Origin: Sweltsa coloradensis
Taxonomy: Eukaryota > Arthropoda > Insecta > Plecoptera > Chloroperlidae
Assembly: GCA_024449915.1 (NCBI GenBank)
Contig: JAMZAV010004606.1
Span: forward strand, 1-64,000
Length of the DNA: 64,000 nt
Direction of reading: 5' to 3'
In this document: piece by piece, positions 33,291 through 42,441 of the stretch
Layout: every line of letters starts with the position of its first letter
How positions within the stretch are numbered: position 1 is the stretch's first letter
Notes under the pieces: generated by a model
Databases searched by the model: none
What the model saw: the letters and a program-made list of their open reading frames with translations, nothing else
What the model was told of the DNA's origin: nothing
Translations under genes and position numbers: made by a program

Positions 33291-34015
33291 TCAAGTGTGA
33301 GAATAGTGGAAGTGTGATGGGTTGGGGAAGGGGCAGGATTGTTAGATTACAAGAGTTGAAAATAGTTTTAAGTTGTCGTGTGTCTGTAGATTCTCTAAAA
33401 GCAAGTTAGTATTAAAATCACCCTGATAATGATGTGCTCATAATGAGGAATATGTTTTAATAAGGAGGTTTCGAAGTCTGTGAGGAAACCAATTTTGGAG
33501 GACGATAAACTACGGCTAAAAGTATCGATTGATTCTTAATTTTGATCTCAAAGATAATATATTCCGGCCGAGAACAGTATGCACTTGGAGATTGGCACAA
33601 AACTTTGCTTTTTATATCATTACGTATATAAGCACATACACCACCTCCCCGCTTCTAAGTGCGATCATTTCTAATGATTCTGTATCCATCGAGCTGTACC
33701 AGATTGGAATGTAACGACGGTTTTAACCAAGACTCACTTATGAGAATTACGTGAATATCATTTTCGGAAACAACTTGTTCGTAGATCAAGACAGTGTGAC
33801 ATAATAGATGAAGCATTTAAATGGACGACCTGAAGAGCCCTAGGATGTCTAGACAATCGGTTCTTCAGAATGTTTCCGGTCGGACAATAAGTAGTTGAAG
33901 AAGGTGGATGTGAGAGGTGAAGGTCATTGATAACGGCTGCAAAGTCAAAAAAGTATTCGTCAAATCAGTAGGTGTAGGGGATTTTGGGGGTCCACCTAGA
34001 ACGCTCATATTTGCT
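33291..34015 (-). pseudogene. LINE B ORF2: apurinic-type endonuclease, N-terminal part
   Basis: Translated on the minus strand, with stops and shifts: ILISESWLKP (33735-33780), LDGYRIIRNDR, KRGGGVCAYIRND (33600-33655), YIIFEIKI and LLAVVYRPPK (33500-33560). These are the conserved endonuclease blocks ETWL-like, GGGV-like and YRPP of LINE ORF2. At least one stop lies between NDR and KRGGG. Confidence 0.85.
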
Positions 34016-34349
34016 AACTTACGTTTTGAAGCCATTTGAAATTAAAAATAGAAACATTGTTACCAGATCAACAAAAACAATAATCATAATATCTGTTAGG
34101 CCTATATGGGAATCTAATGCCAAATAAATACTTGTTCGGAAAAACAAGAATCCTAACTCACCCTGCACATTCATCAAATAAAATAAAATAAACTTTTTGA
34201 AAACAAACACACACGCATTCACACTGTAAAGAACTATGAAATACAACAAATACCTTAGTAGGCATAACATGATAAACAGAAAAATTATTAAACAAATTAA
34301 TAAGTTAAATATAAAACCTGCTCTTGCCATAACAGTTACAAGTGCCTAT

Positions 34350-34574
34350 TCATGGGATTGATGAGGTTGGTTGTACTGGTGTTTGTAGTGTTTGAAGTGC
34401 TTGAAGGTCGCGCTCTCTGATGATGTAGAGACGAGAGTTGTCGGGACGTATGACGACAATTCGACCGTCTTGGGTCCACACGTTGCGATTTCCTGCCACC
34501 AACTTTGCAGCTGTGAGGAGTTTTGCTCGTAACATGGTGAGAGACTCGGTGATGAGAAAATCAGTACCCTTAAG
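34350..34574 (-). pseudogene. LINE B ORF1, C-terminal part
   Basis: The minus strand reads LKGTDFLITESLTMLRAKLL, TAAKLV, NVWTQDGRIVVI and LYIIRERDLQ. This is the C-terminus typical of LINE ORF1 RNA-binding proteins. It is cut at the CTTAAG (34569-34574), where insertion C begins. The N-terminal part is at 39222-39655. Between ORF1 and ORF2 (34016-34349) lies an AT-rich spacer whose hydrophobic frame is probably incidental. Confidence 0.82.
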
Positions 34575-34960
34575 AGTCGAAAGCAGGGCCGAGCGCTTTC
34601 AAATTTTGCGGTGACTACCTAAACTAAATCGTCCGCTATCGGTAGCTCTGCCAATACAGTTGCGTCTTCTCCCCTTGGGTCCTAGGCTGCATTACCGCCA
34701 CGTTTCAAACCACGAGATATTATTTGGTGGCGAGTTGGATGATTTCATGCGACTGACTGCCACATCCGAAGTTTTTAATGACAAAATAAATAATTATAAT
34801 GTACATCTTGTGAAAAGAGACGTAAATTACACTCTAGAAAAATCGACAGAACGTTTATAACTATTAAAAGTGTCCTAATAGTCATGACAAATGTTTACGC
34901 TTATCGCAAGTTATCGGGCATCTGTATAAATATCACTCTAGACCACACGTTTTACCTTGG

Positions 34961-35036
34961 TCATTGTTGGCCGAGTGGTGAGAGCTCTTGTTTTGCATGC
35001 GAGAGGACGTCGGTTCGAGCCCCGTCTAGGAAAACT
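34961..35036 (+). tRNA. tRNA-Ala(TGC)-like sequence, probably a pseudogene or SINE head
   Basis: TTGGCCGAGTGGTGAGAGCT fits an A box and GTCGGTTCGAGCCCC a B box. The anticodon arm is strong: CTCTTGT pairs with GCGAGAG around the loop TTTGCAT (anticodon TGC). The acceptor (TTGTTGG with CTAGGAA) pairs at about six of seven positions, allowing wobble. A T run follows within ten bases, as in pol III terminators. Its site inside a transposable insertion suggests a mobile or dead copy. Confidence 0.5.
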
Positions 35037-35450
35037 TTTTTACTTTTTTTTACTCATTCCATTATTGTTGTTCACTTATAATTTGTGACGGAAACAATTT
35101 TTATAACTTTCCAGTGCAAATTACTCTAATGGCGAAGGCTTTCTCGCATCCGTGCAGCGGCAATCGGCAAGTTATGAAAGTTGGACCCCTACCGGCGGTA
35201 GAACAAGATGACATTATACTTTTTAGAAAGCCTAATTCAAAATACATACCATAAACCGTATACGAAAAGAATCCGCCTTGTTCTACATGCCGTTTTGAGC
35301 GCGCCGCGACGCTTCCGCATGACGTTTCACCCTTTTGATCCTTGTTCTAAATCAATAACTTTGTACGATTATTTAGAAGACGAATCGACCGTTCCAGTGA
35401 ATACCCACATTTACCCATTAAAAATAGTTTAGAGTATTTAAATTGGTCTA

Positions 35451-35672
35451 AAACGCAAAAATGTGAACTTATTATCAATTTTACTTTGATATTCAATGCC
35501 AATTTACGAAAACGTTTGAAAACATATTGTTGGTTTATCAGTCTTAAAAACATGCTGTCACATGTGTTATAATACTTCAATGCACAGATAGTTATACGAA
35601 GTCGCTGAGATAGTGCATGACATGCGTTTTGTTCGGCCGCGCGTCTTATTTACTTCCGCTGTCGCGCAGAGT
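35451..35672 (-). repeat. inverted repeat within insertion C, left arm
   Basis: About 220 bp, near-identical in reverse complement to 37682-37902. Examples are AACATATTGTTGGTTTATCA, TGTCACATGTGTTATAATAC, CTTCAATGCACAGATA and TTATTTACTTCCGCTGTCGC. The peptide YYNTCDSMFLRLINQQYVFK appears on opposite strands at both places purely because of this. Confidence 0.9.
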
Positions 35673-35885
35673 ACTACTATTCACTGTGAGGTCCGGGGCC
35701 AAACCGAACACATGTAACAGACAAATTGGCAATAAAACGGCTAACATAATGGAAATAGGTAATAATTGGAATCAATTACTTAAATTTTCTGACACATGTC
35801 ACGGCAAAGATTAAGTTAGGATGTAGCACGTAGGCAGGTTTAAAGTGTGCATGACGTTCCGGTATGGCTTCTACTGGAACGTAAT

Positions 35886-36150
35886 CTAGGGCGACGGTCG
35901 TTCGCCCGCAGCCAAGCTAGGCGATGGCTAACTCGACCCTGTTTACTCCCACCCGAGTTGGGGGGTTTTCAGCTATCTGCACACGCCGCCCCGAAAAATT
36001 TACAATCTTGAAACTCGGTGTATGACCTGATATGTGGTTCATGATCTACAAAAAAAATCAGCCCGATCCGATAACCAGTTCTGTGTTAAAATATTGCGTA
36101 AAATCGACGAAAAACTTCCGGCTTGCTGGGTGGGTGGGTAACTAAAGTTT
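35886..36150 (+). repeat. dispersed ~270-bp repeat, copy 1
   Basis: TCTAGGGCGACGGTCGTTCG, AACTCGACCCTGTTTACTCC, CCGAGTTGGGGGGTTTTCAG CTATCTGCACAC, TCAGCCCGATCCGATAACC and CTTCCGGCTTGCTGGGTGGG recur in order at 61995-62280. Confidence 0.9.
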
Positions 36151-36680
36151 ATCTATCCTTGAGATACAAAGTGACCATCCGCGGACGAGACCGGGACCGG
36201 TCGTCCCGTCTATTGTCTGCATTTTTCCCTTTCCACCTTTTTTGGCGTGACCGAACTTGGGAGCGAACATGGGTTTTTTCTACCTGCCTCCACACATTTC
36301 AAATCTATTGTGATGAAAATAATGTATTCAGCGAATTTTTTTTTTTAAATTGCATGTATTTAAATGATGGTAAATGGTTGGCTTAGCGCTTGTCAACAGG
36401 CGAAATGATCTTACTTCTTTTCTATGCGAAACTAGGGAGAAAGAATGAAATGCTTGGCTCAACTTCTATATCCCACAGCATTCACAGCCGAAAACTTTTG
36501 AAGGAGAGCTTGGCTGCCGTTTTTTTTTTTTTACAATTTTTTTTTATTTGGGGGGTATTAAACTACCAAAAATATTTGTGATGTTACCAAAAGACGTTAA
36601 ATATTAAAATTGTAATTGAAAGAGTAATTTTATTAATACTATGTTGGCCTATACCTGATTGTTATTATCAATTAGTTAGT

Positions 36681-36714
36681 TTTGCTCATTAGTTAGTTAG
36701 TTAGTTAGTTAGGC
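36681..36714. repeat. (TTAG)n microsatellite
   Basis: TTAGTTAG units broken once by CTCA, followed by GGCAATCAACTGG. Confidence 0.8.
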
Positions 36715-36831
36715 AATCAACTGGTGTCGAAAATAAGACAAAATAACCATGAAACCGATATTATATAAAACTTTTTATTTTATTTTTACGTTTAGCCTAC
36801 ATATTTAGCACCTAGATCGCGCTACAGATAC

Positions 36832-36988
36832 TACGGGAAACTAGCGGGAAGATCGCGGGACGTCCCGTGCGGGACCCGGTATCGGCCAGTAGGACACTTC
36901 TAGGCGGGACCCGTACGGGACGTCCCGCAAGGGTCCCGCCCGGGCAAGTGCGGGAAAAAGACTGCGGGAAGACTGCGGGAAAGCCCAA
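36832..36988. repeat. GC-rich GGGAC/GTCCC island
   Basis: About 155 bp densely packed with GCGGGA and its complement, including GCGGGACGTCCCG and CGGGACGTCCCGC, each a perfect palindrome at its core. It is set in otherwise AT-rich DNA. Frames on both strands look proline/glycine/arginine-rich because of composition only. Confidence 0.75.
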
Positions 36989-37681
36989 AAATGTTTGTTG
37001 GGATATCATCTACTCCATGAAATTAATGTTCGATCATGTTATAACAATAATATGGAATCGAATTTGGTGAATACTATTAGGGGTATATAATACGATCCAG
37101 TCATAGTGCTATAAAAAGAATATTATCTTGATTTATATCTAGGTGCCAGTTAGGGCGCCGCAGCCAAGCCGCGGTGCGCTATACACTCAGGCACCTTATA
37201 CAGCAAGCAGATTTGAGGTGATTTTTTTAGATCTCATTTTTTTGAGTGTGTAAGGTTTGGCTGTATTTTTACAAGTTTTTGTTATGTGTGGGATAACAAA
37301 CACGCAAATTATCTCTAAGCACGGAACAAACAACAATAAACGTTGTGTACTGCTACAGTAGCATACAACCAGACGGACTTTAAATTCCAAATTGTATTTA
37401 CAGTGTTGGCCACACTATTCAGTTTTAAAAATTCCATCAATGAAGCCGCTCTGTTTTAAAGAAATTATTATATTTGTGATGCAAGACTGCGATGCAGCTT
37501 TGTTCCTGCATTTATTTGCTGTCGATTGACAAAAGCAGTAACGAAATGTTCAATTGACCTGAAATATAACATAGCATTTATAAAAAACTTACACAGCTAA
37601 ATCACCAAGACATTTGTTGATACCTACATGGCCGAATGGTAAAGTATGAGCGGTTTGGCGCTTATATATCTCACAATGTGC

Positions 37682-37902
37682 TCGTCGCGACAGCGGAAGT
37701 AAATAAGACGCGCAGCCGAACAAACGCATGTCATGCACTATCTCGGCGACTTCGTATAATTATCTGTGCATTGAAGTATTATAACACATGTGACAGCATG
37801 TTTTTAAGACTGATAAACCAACAATATGTTTTCAAACGTTCTCGTAAATTGGCATTGAATATCAAAGTAAAATTGATAAAAAGTCACATTTTTGCGTTTG
37901 TG
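37682..37902 (+). repeat. inverted repeat within insertion C, right arm
   Basis: GCGACAGCGGAAGTAAATAA, GACGCGC, ATGTCATGCACTATCTC, TATCTGTGCATTGAAG, TATTATAACACATGTGACAG and TTGATAAAAAGTCACATTTT TGCG mirror the left arm. The outer-to-outer span is about 2.45 kb. The arms could be terminal repeats of a DNA transposon without a surviving transposase, or two opposed copies of a short repeat. Confidence 0.9.
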
Positions 37903-39221
37903 CACAAACACTATAGTGACATATTTTTATTATATTTTGTTCCCCGAAAAAGTTCAAAACTTCCTAAATGAATATAAATTTGTATCATAAGACTTATATT
38001 ATTTCTATTATGGTAAGTTATCAGCATTTGTAAGGTAGCGTCAAAAATGTATAGGCCTAACGATTTTTACGTTTTCACACACGAGCGCGACCCGGCACCT
38101 CCACCAAAATCATTAATAATACTCGCAAACCCCTAGAGAAAAATGAATTATCTTCTTGGAAGTGGAAGAACTTTTTCATTGTTTTTACTATAAGTATTAT
38201 CAGAGGAGCATATTTTATAAAACATTATCTTTCCATGCACGGTATAGTTAAGAAAAACCAGGTCACTTTCTCACTAAAATTGCAATTTAGTTTCTTGGGA
38301 CTTAAAAAAATTTTTTTAGTTTCTTGGGACACCGGTACAAGTGTTATGAAAACGGTACTGTACCGGTCAAACCGGTGGTCACCTGATTTATTCTTCACTA
38401 CATAATATCATGCGATAATAAAATAATGTCAACATAATTACTTATAGTTAATTTCTCATGATACATCAAGCAAGCGGTGGATGCAGTGCTTTTCAAAACA
38501 GATTTCCTAGAAACAAAAGCTACCTTCTTTTGTTTATTTTGTTTACAATCTGTACCTAGTTCCCAAGATACAATGCTTTTTATTAAATTTGCTATGGTTA
38601 CTGTCGTCATCAAGGATACTATTATACACTTGTCGTCATGTTACGAAAATTATATGAACATAAAAACAAAGTAAGTTTCACTGGTAAGGGTCACTGGTAG
38701 GGCTCGACATTTGCGTTTGACGGGGTAGGCCCTACCTCACGATGGCGATATCAGACTGTGATGACGTCAAAGCTGCCGTTATCGGCTTTCGTACATGCGA
38801 TCCTAACGCACAGACGCGGAACTCTGTGCAGCCATCAAATCCATTTTGGGCCTACTTCTGAGCCGTTTTGTGTAACTTTTACTGATGTAATTTAACGAGT
38901 ATGACCATAATCATGGTTCAAACAATATCAAATTTCACCACAGTGTTCAGAATAGTAAAATGAATACCGCGCTGTCATGAAAAATGGATATTCCTTATTT
39001 CAATGCAGTAAAGTTCATCATCAGTTCCAAAGTTATCATTTTTTTCCGAAGCAATAACCGACCAAAGAAAAAAAATAGACAAATCCGATGTGTTCAAAAT
39101 TTATTTTTGAGTATGGTTGAATTTTTTTCATAATTATTTGATCATAACTGTAGAGCTTGTTAATTTATTTCTAATACTCTGCAGCCGCGCCTGAAACCTG
39201 TCTATGCATTAGGCTCTTAAG

Positions 39222-39655
39222 TCTCCGCTTCCTCTCCTAAATTAGTGCACGCGGGATGTACCATGCCAACTTGAGAATGATGGCCCTAGGTCTCTGACGC
39301 TCGGACGATCCTGCCACATCTGCTAAAGTTCGCCGTAGAGGACCCAGACGATGAACTCTATCAATATCCTCATAACGCAGGAGGACCCCGGAGTTGTCTC
39401 CTAGCCGACGATTCACAAAATTAAGGACGGTATTTACCACGTCCTCGTCTGGACACTCTGCTATGCCATGGATTAGCAGCAGTTCCTTCTGCTATATTGT
39501 TCGGCGGCGTCATTGTGGTCAACTTGGTCGATCAAAGCTTTTGACATCCGGTCAATATCAATCTTCACAAGGTCAAGCTCTTTTGTCACGCTCGCTTTAA
39601 CTACAGCAATCTGGTTATCCAGGCGCTTCTGCAGTTCCTGTATTGCAGAACGCAA
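39222..39655 (-). pseudogene. LINE B ORF1, coiled-coil and central part (5' end of the copy)
   Basis: The minus strand reads SAIQELQKRLDNQIAVVKAS and LVKIDIDRMSKALIDQVDHN (heptad-like coiled coil), then EQYSRRN, DEDVVNTVLNFVNRRLGDNS, YEDIDRVHRLG and RPRAIILKLAWYIPRALI. The last ends in an in-frame TAG (39237-39239) followed by ERKRRLK. These are ORF1 RNA-binding-domain motifs of LINEs. Insertion C begins right after, at CTTAAG. The 5' limit near 39655 is where the RTE LINE coding resumes. Confidence 0.85.
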
Positions 39656-40018
39656 GACAAGAAGAGATAGGGTTAGAAATACGAACAATCAGAGAGATGC
39701 TTGGGGTGGAGAAGTTAGATGACAGGATGGGAAGGACACGGCTGAGATGGTTTGGGCATATGAAACGTATGCCGGAGGAGAGAATGCCCAGGAGAATGTA
39801 TGAGAGGAGAATGGAAGGAAGAAGACGAAGGGGGAGGCCGAGGAAGAGATGGAAGGAGAACATAGCAATAGACCTACAGAAGAGAGGAGAGAACTGGGAA
39901 GGATGTAGAAGAAAGACGAGATCGTGGGAGGACAGAAAGAAATGGAGGAATTTGGTGGCAAAGCCCAAGCTGACCCTGCCAGAAGCAGGAAACGGCGATG
40001 GATAATGATGATGATGTA
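39649..40018 (+). pseudogene. RTE-like LINE, piece 3: C-terminus and 3' end
   Basis: KTRRDRVRN in one frame gives way to TIREMLGVEKLDDRMGRTRL in another, with RWFGHMKRMPEERMPRRMYE, GRRRRGRPRKRWKENI and WEDRKKWRNLV, the standard end of this LINE type. It stops at TAA in ATGGATAATGATGATGATG, whose short ATG/GAT tail marks the 3' end. The piece joins the frame that broke off at 30682. The flanks GAACACA and GAACGCA may be the target duplication of LINE B. Confidence 0.88.
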
Positions 40019-40206
40019 TATATTATCTCTCTCGAGTAAGATATTTAACCAAGAAGATTTAAAAAGTTATGTTCTATAACACTTGTACTAACATACTATT
40101 AAGTCTGGTGATTTAGCAGTCACAACACAAATAAGCAATTGTTGTTTCTTTCACAATGTCTTATGAGTATATGACATTTCTCTAGAAATGTTTCATTAAT
40201 TTTTAA
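40019..40206. other. intron sequence with nothing recognised
   Basis: AT-rich spacer between the RTE LINE end and the MITE. Confidence 0.5.
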
Positions 40207-40394
40207 CTAGGGAAAACGCCAAGGTCGTTGATAAACGAGTGAGTGAGCCATGTGTTGAGTACCCGGGAACATTCCCTTTTCTCCCCTATACCTATATGGC
40301 TGGATCTAGCCCAGTAAGCCAGTATTGGGAATGATGCCGGGTACTCAACACATGGCTTACTCACTCGTCTATCAACGACTTTGGCGTTTCCTAG
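40207..40394. mobile_element. CTAGG-MITE, intact palindromic copy
   Basis: 188 bp. The left arm is CTAGGGAAAACGCCAAGGTC, GTTGATAAACGAGTGAGTGA, GCCATGTGTTGAGTACCCGG. The right arm is its near-perfect reverse complement, CCGGGTACTCAACACATGGC, TTACTCACTCGTCTATCAAC, GACTTTGGCGTTTCCTAG. Both arms are about 60 bp, with a ~65-bp centre. It has no coding capacity. The termini are shared with the long copies at 16617, 54296, 55172 and 56000. Confidence 0.92.
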
Positions 40395-41230
40395 TATAAT
40401 CATTGTACAAACATTTGTGGTCACAGACCCTTGTTCAACAGATACCCAGGCTAAATGGAACGGCCAGCTAGTGTACGACCCCTAGACATAGTTACTGCCT
40501 CCAGCGTCAATGTGCGCAAATGAAAAAATGAAGACTATTTAGACCTATAGACGAAAAGAGGCGCGTCAACCGTTCGGTTTTAATGCGCCACTCTAGCCTA
40601 AGTGATATAGGGAGGAAAATCCTATGCTGGTCAGAACCAGCCACGGGTAGGTGAAAGAAAAGGGGGGTTCTCACGTCGTCGTCTTGAAGGAAGTCGTGAG
40701 GGAAGGGGGAGAGGTCCCCGACGACGACTGCCAGAGGTCGCATCTATTCAGGGAGTAATATATACTTCTCTTATGTTTACCAGCTGATGTTTGCGAGATG
40801 GACTTCGTCCTTTTCCTCGTATTTTACGATTAGAAGAGCAATGCTATGTGCCTTATACCCGACCATGCCAAGCGTAGGCCTCCTAGGCATATATCAAGAA
40901 TTCATGGCGTAGGTTAGAATAAAGTACAGGTGGTCTAGACACCGATTTTAATTATAAATTTTTTACGGCGTAATACTGAGGTATTGCACTGTTTCTTGTG
41001 GATGGCCAGTATCATTAATTAATTGATAAATCAAACAAGAAAAAATTACAGCTTAGAGAACTTTAGAGAATGACAGGGTACTAACAACAAAACCAAATGA
41101 AAAAGACACCATCTTTGAAAGCTGATAGCGAGCGACTTACATAGTTGTTTTTATATCGCAGGCTGTGGTATCTTTTACATATGAAAAATCTAAACAAAAT
41201 GCTATCGATATTTAAAAATATCACATTTTT
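40395..41230. other. intron sequence with nothing recognised
   Basis: At 40600-40740, CACTCTAGCCTAAG, TATGCTGGTCAGAACCAGCC ACGGGTAGG and TCACGTCGTCGTC on the plus strand resemble the MITE interior at 55260-55360, so a diverged interior fragment is present. The rest is unrecognised. Confidence 0.5.
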
Positions 41231-41440
41231 ATTTGTTGTAGGTTTAAATAGCAATGGATCTAGCTGATTTTGTTAGCAGTTCTCAGTTAATTCGTACCGG
41301 ATGTCTGTTTAAAATTTCAACGCAATCTGTTCAGCGATTAGGCTGATTTTCGACGTACACATACACACGCAGATAAACAGAATAAGAGCCGTTTAAGTTG
41401 AATAGAGATCACTCCGTTCGCTGCGCTCACTCGTTCAAAA
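41231..41440 (+). mobile_element. tRNA-derived SINE (GGCCAAGG family), 3' fragment
   Basis: GTAGGTTTAAATAGCAATGG, ATCTAGCTGATTTTGTTAGC, ACCGGATGTCTGTTTAAAAT TTCAACGCAATCTGTTCAGC, then ACGTACACATACACACGC and TCGCTGCGCTCACTCGTTC: the 3' third of the family including its usual end. Confidence 0.85.
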
Positions 41441-42133
41441 ATTTTTTCAACAATTTTTTTTTTTTATTAGTAGGCTTCCCTGAAAAGCAAATGTTTACTG
41501 TCGGCTAAAGTTCCAAGTTCAATATAATATGTTTGCCTTTATAATTGATCGCGCCCTACAGTAAACAGCAGGAGGCCATTTACAGAGAAAAATCTTAACC
41601 CAAGGAAAGGATGTATGAATCGTGTTTTGAAATAAATTCACATTATGTTTTATTTAGGTAATCGTATCGGCCAGCATCATACTTTTGTTTTCATAAAGTG
41701 TTCCTGAAAAAGTTGTTATATTTTACCGCACTGATATTTTGATGGTGTAAGTACAGTTTTTTGTTTCATTCGTATTTTGTTCAAGTTCATTTGAGATAAA
41801 TTAAGTTTAATTACAACGCTTTCTTTGGAAACAACCAGCGTTAGTAAGTATTTTACTAGATACGAACATGCGGCGGAAAGGACCGGCGTGGGAAGGCACT
41901 GCAAGGAGCGACCTCTTGTTTAAAATTTGTTTGTATCACAAGTGAGAAAATTCCACGTAAACTTCACAAGCCCTCACATAACTGTCACTAAAGCAAATGT
42001 TTAACCTGGGCGTCTGAATAGAAAGTTGTCAATGTCGACCAATAATTTTAGCAGGATAAATTCTATTTTATAAAGTTGTCCTGAGAGTTAGTAAAAACAG
42101 ACCCCTGTAAGTTCCTTGAGGACTCTGGCTTAC
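41441..42133. other. intron sequence left of exon 2, nothing recognised
   Basis: AT-rich with a T run near 41450-41465. The donor of the giant intron lies at its right edge. Confidence 0.5.
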
Positions 42134-42441
42134 CCCTGCTTCAGCGCAATTTTGATGAATCCTTTTCTCTTTTTAAGCAGGATCCTTGGGCGCCCCCGGC
42201 CTACTTAATAGAACCGCAGCCGCCCCTCCCACTACCAGCACCACAGCGCGCCCTGTGCCGTGGGCGCTGTCAAGCAGGTAGTCCAGACTGTCTCGTGAAC
42301 ACGAACACATACCCAGTCGCACGAACAACTCGCGGACGAACGGGGCGTACATAATGTTGTCTAATGTTGTCACGTGATGTGTTATCCCAGGGTACAGTTG
42401 GCTCACGTCATTTGCCTCAGTCGCAAAGTTTCCTGACGCAC
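42134..42441 (-). CDS. DGAT2/MOGAT-family acyltransferase, second coding exon (frame-disrupted)
   Basis: The exon follows the acceptor GTCAATAG and starts with GT, completing the glycine codon split by the previous exon. It reads GASGNFATEAND, SQLYPGI, CSRDSLDYLL and VVLVVGGAA, the family core after PHG. The RPG block near 42200 is followed in this frame by a stop at 42173-42175. In the +1 frame, ILLKKRKGFIKIALKQG continues the conserved RxGF motif up to a consensus donor (GG|GTAAGC) at 42134/42133. The exon is 308 nt, and 307 would keep phase, so there is one extra base. The likeliest place is the five-base G run (C run on the plus strand) near 42192-42200. It may be an assembly error or a real lesion. 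Exons 1 and 3 show no other damage, which favours an error. Confidence 0.9.

Larger units (their letters stand above)
34575..39221. mobile_element. insertion C: 4.6-kb insertion inside LINE B ORF1, flanked by CTTAAG
   Basis: CTTAAG stands at 34569-34574 and again at 39216-39221. Reading LINE B across the gap with one copy removed joins ERKRRLK to GTDFLIT in the same frame, exactly as the ORF1 family reads. The outer ends are GAGTCGAAAGC.. and, inverted, GAGCCTAATGC.., which agree for only a few bases. If the duplicated target is TTAA, the ends would be GAG(T/C)C. It contains no recognised transposase. It holds a tRNA-like element, a ~220-bp inverted pair, a dispersed repeat and a GC-rich GGGAC island (separate entries), so it may itself be composite. 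Confidence 0.75.
541..42133 (-). other. giant intron of the acyltransferase gene (about 41.6 kb)
   Basis: The donor GTAAGC at 42133 and the acceptor TTCCCAG ending at 541 bracket this interval. The coding phase (2, then 1) is continuous across it, and no other acyltransferase coding block is seen inside. The contents are mobile elements on both strands, listed separately. That it is a single intron is inferred from the two exons. A small unrecognised exon inside is unlikely because the conserved motif RKGF..LKQG|ASLVPVFSF is joined without loss. Confidence 0.85.

Noticed and set aside
34019..34330. Hydrophobic 103-codon minus-strand frame resembling a membrane protein
   Set aside because: It sits in the AT-rich spacer between LINE B ORF1 and ORF2. 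Composition alone explains the hydrophobicity.
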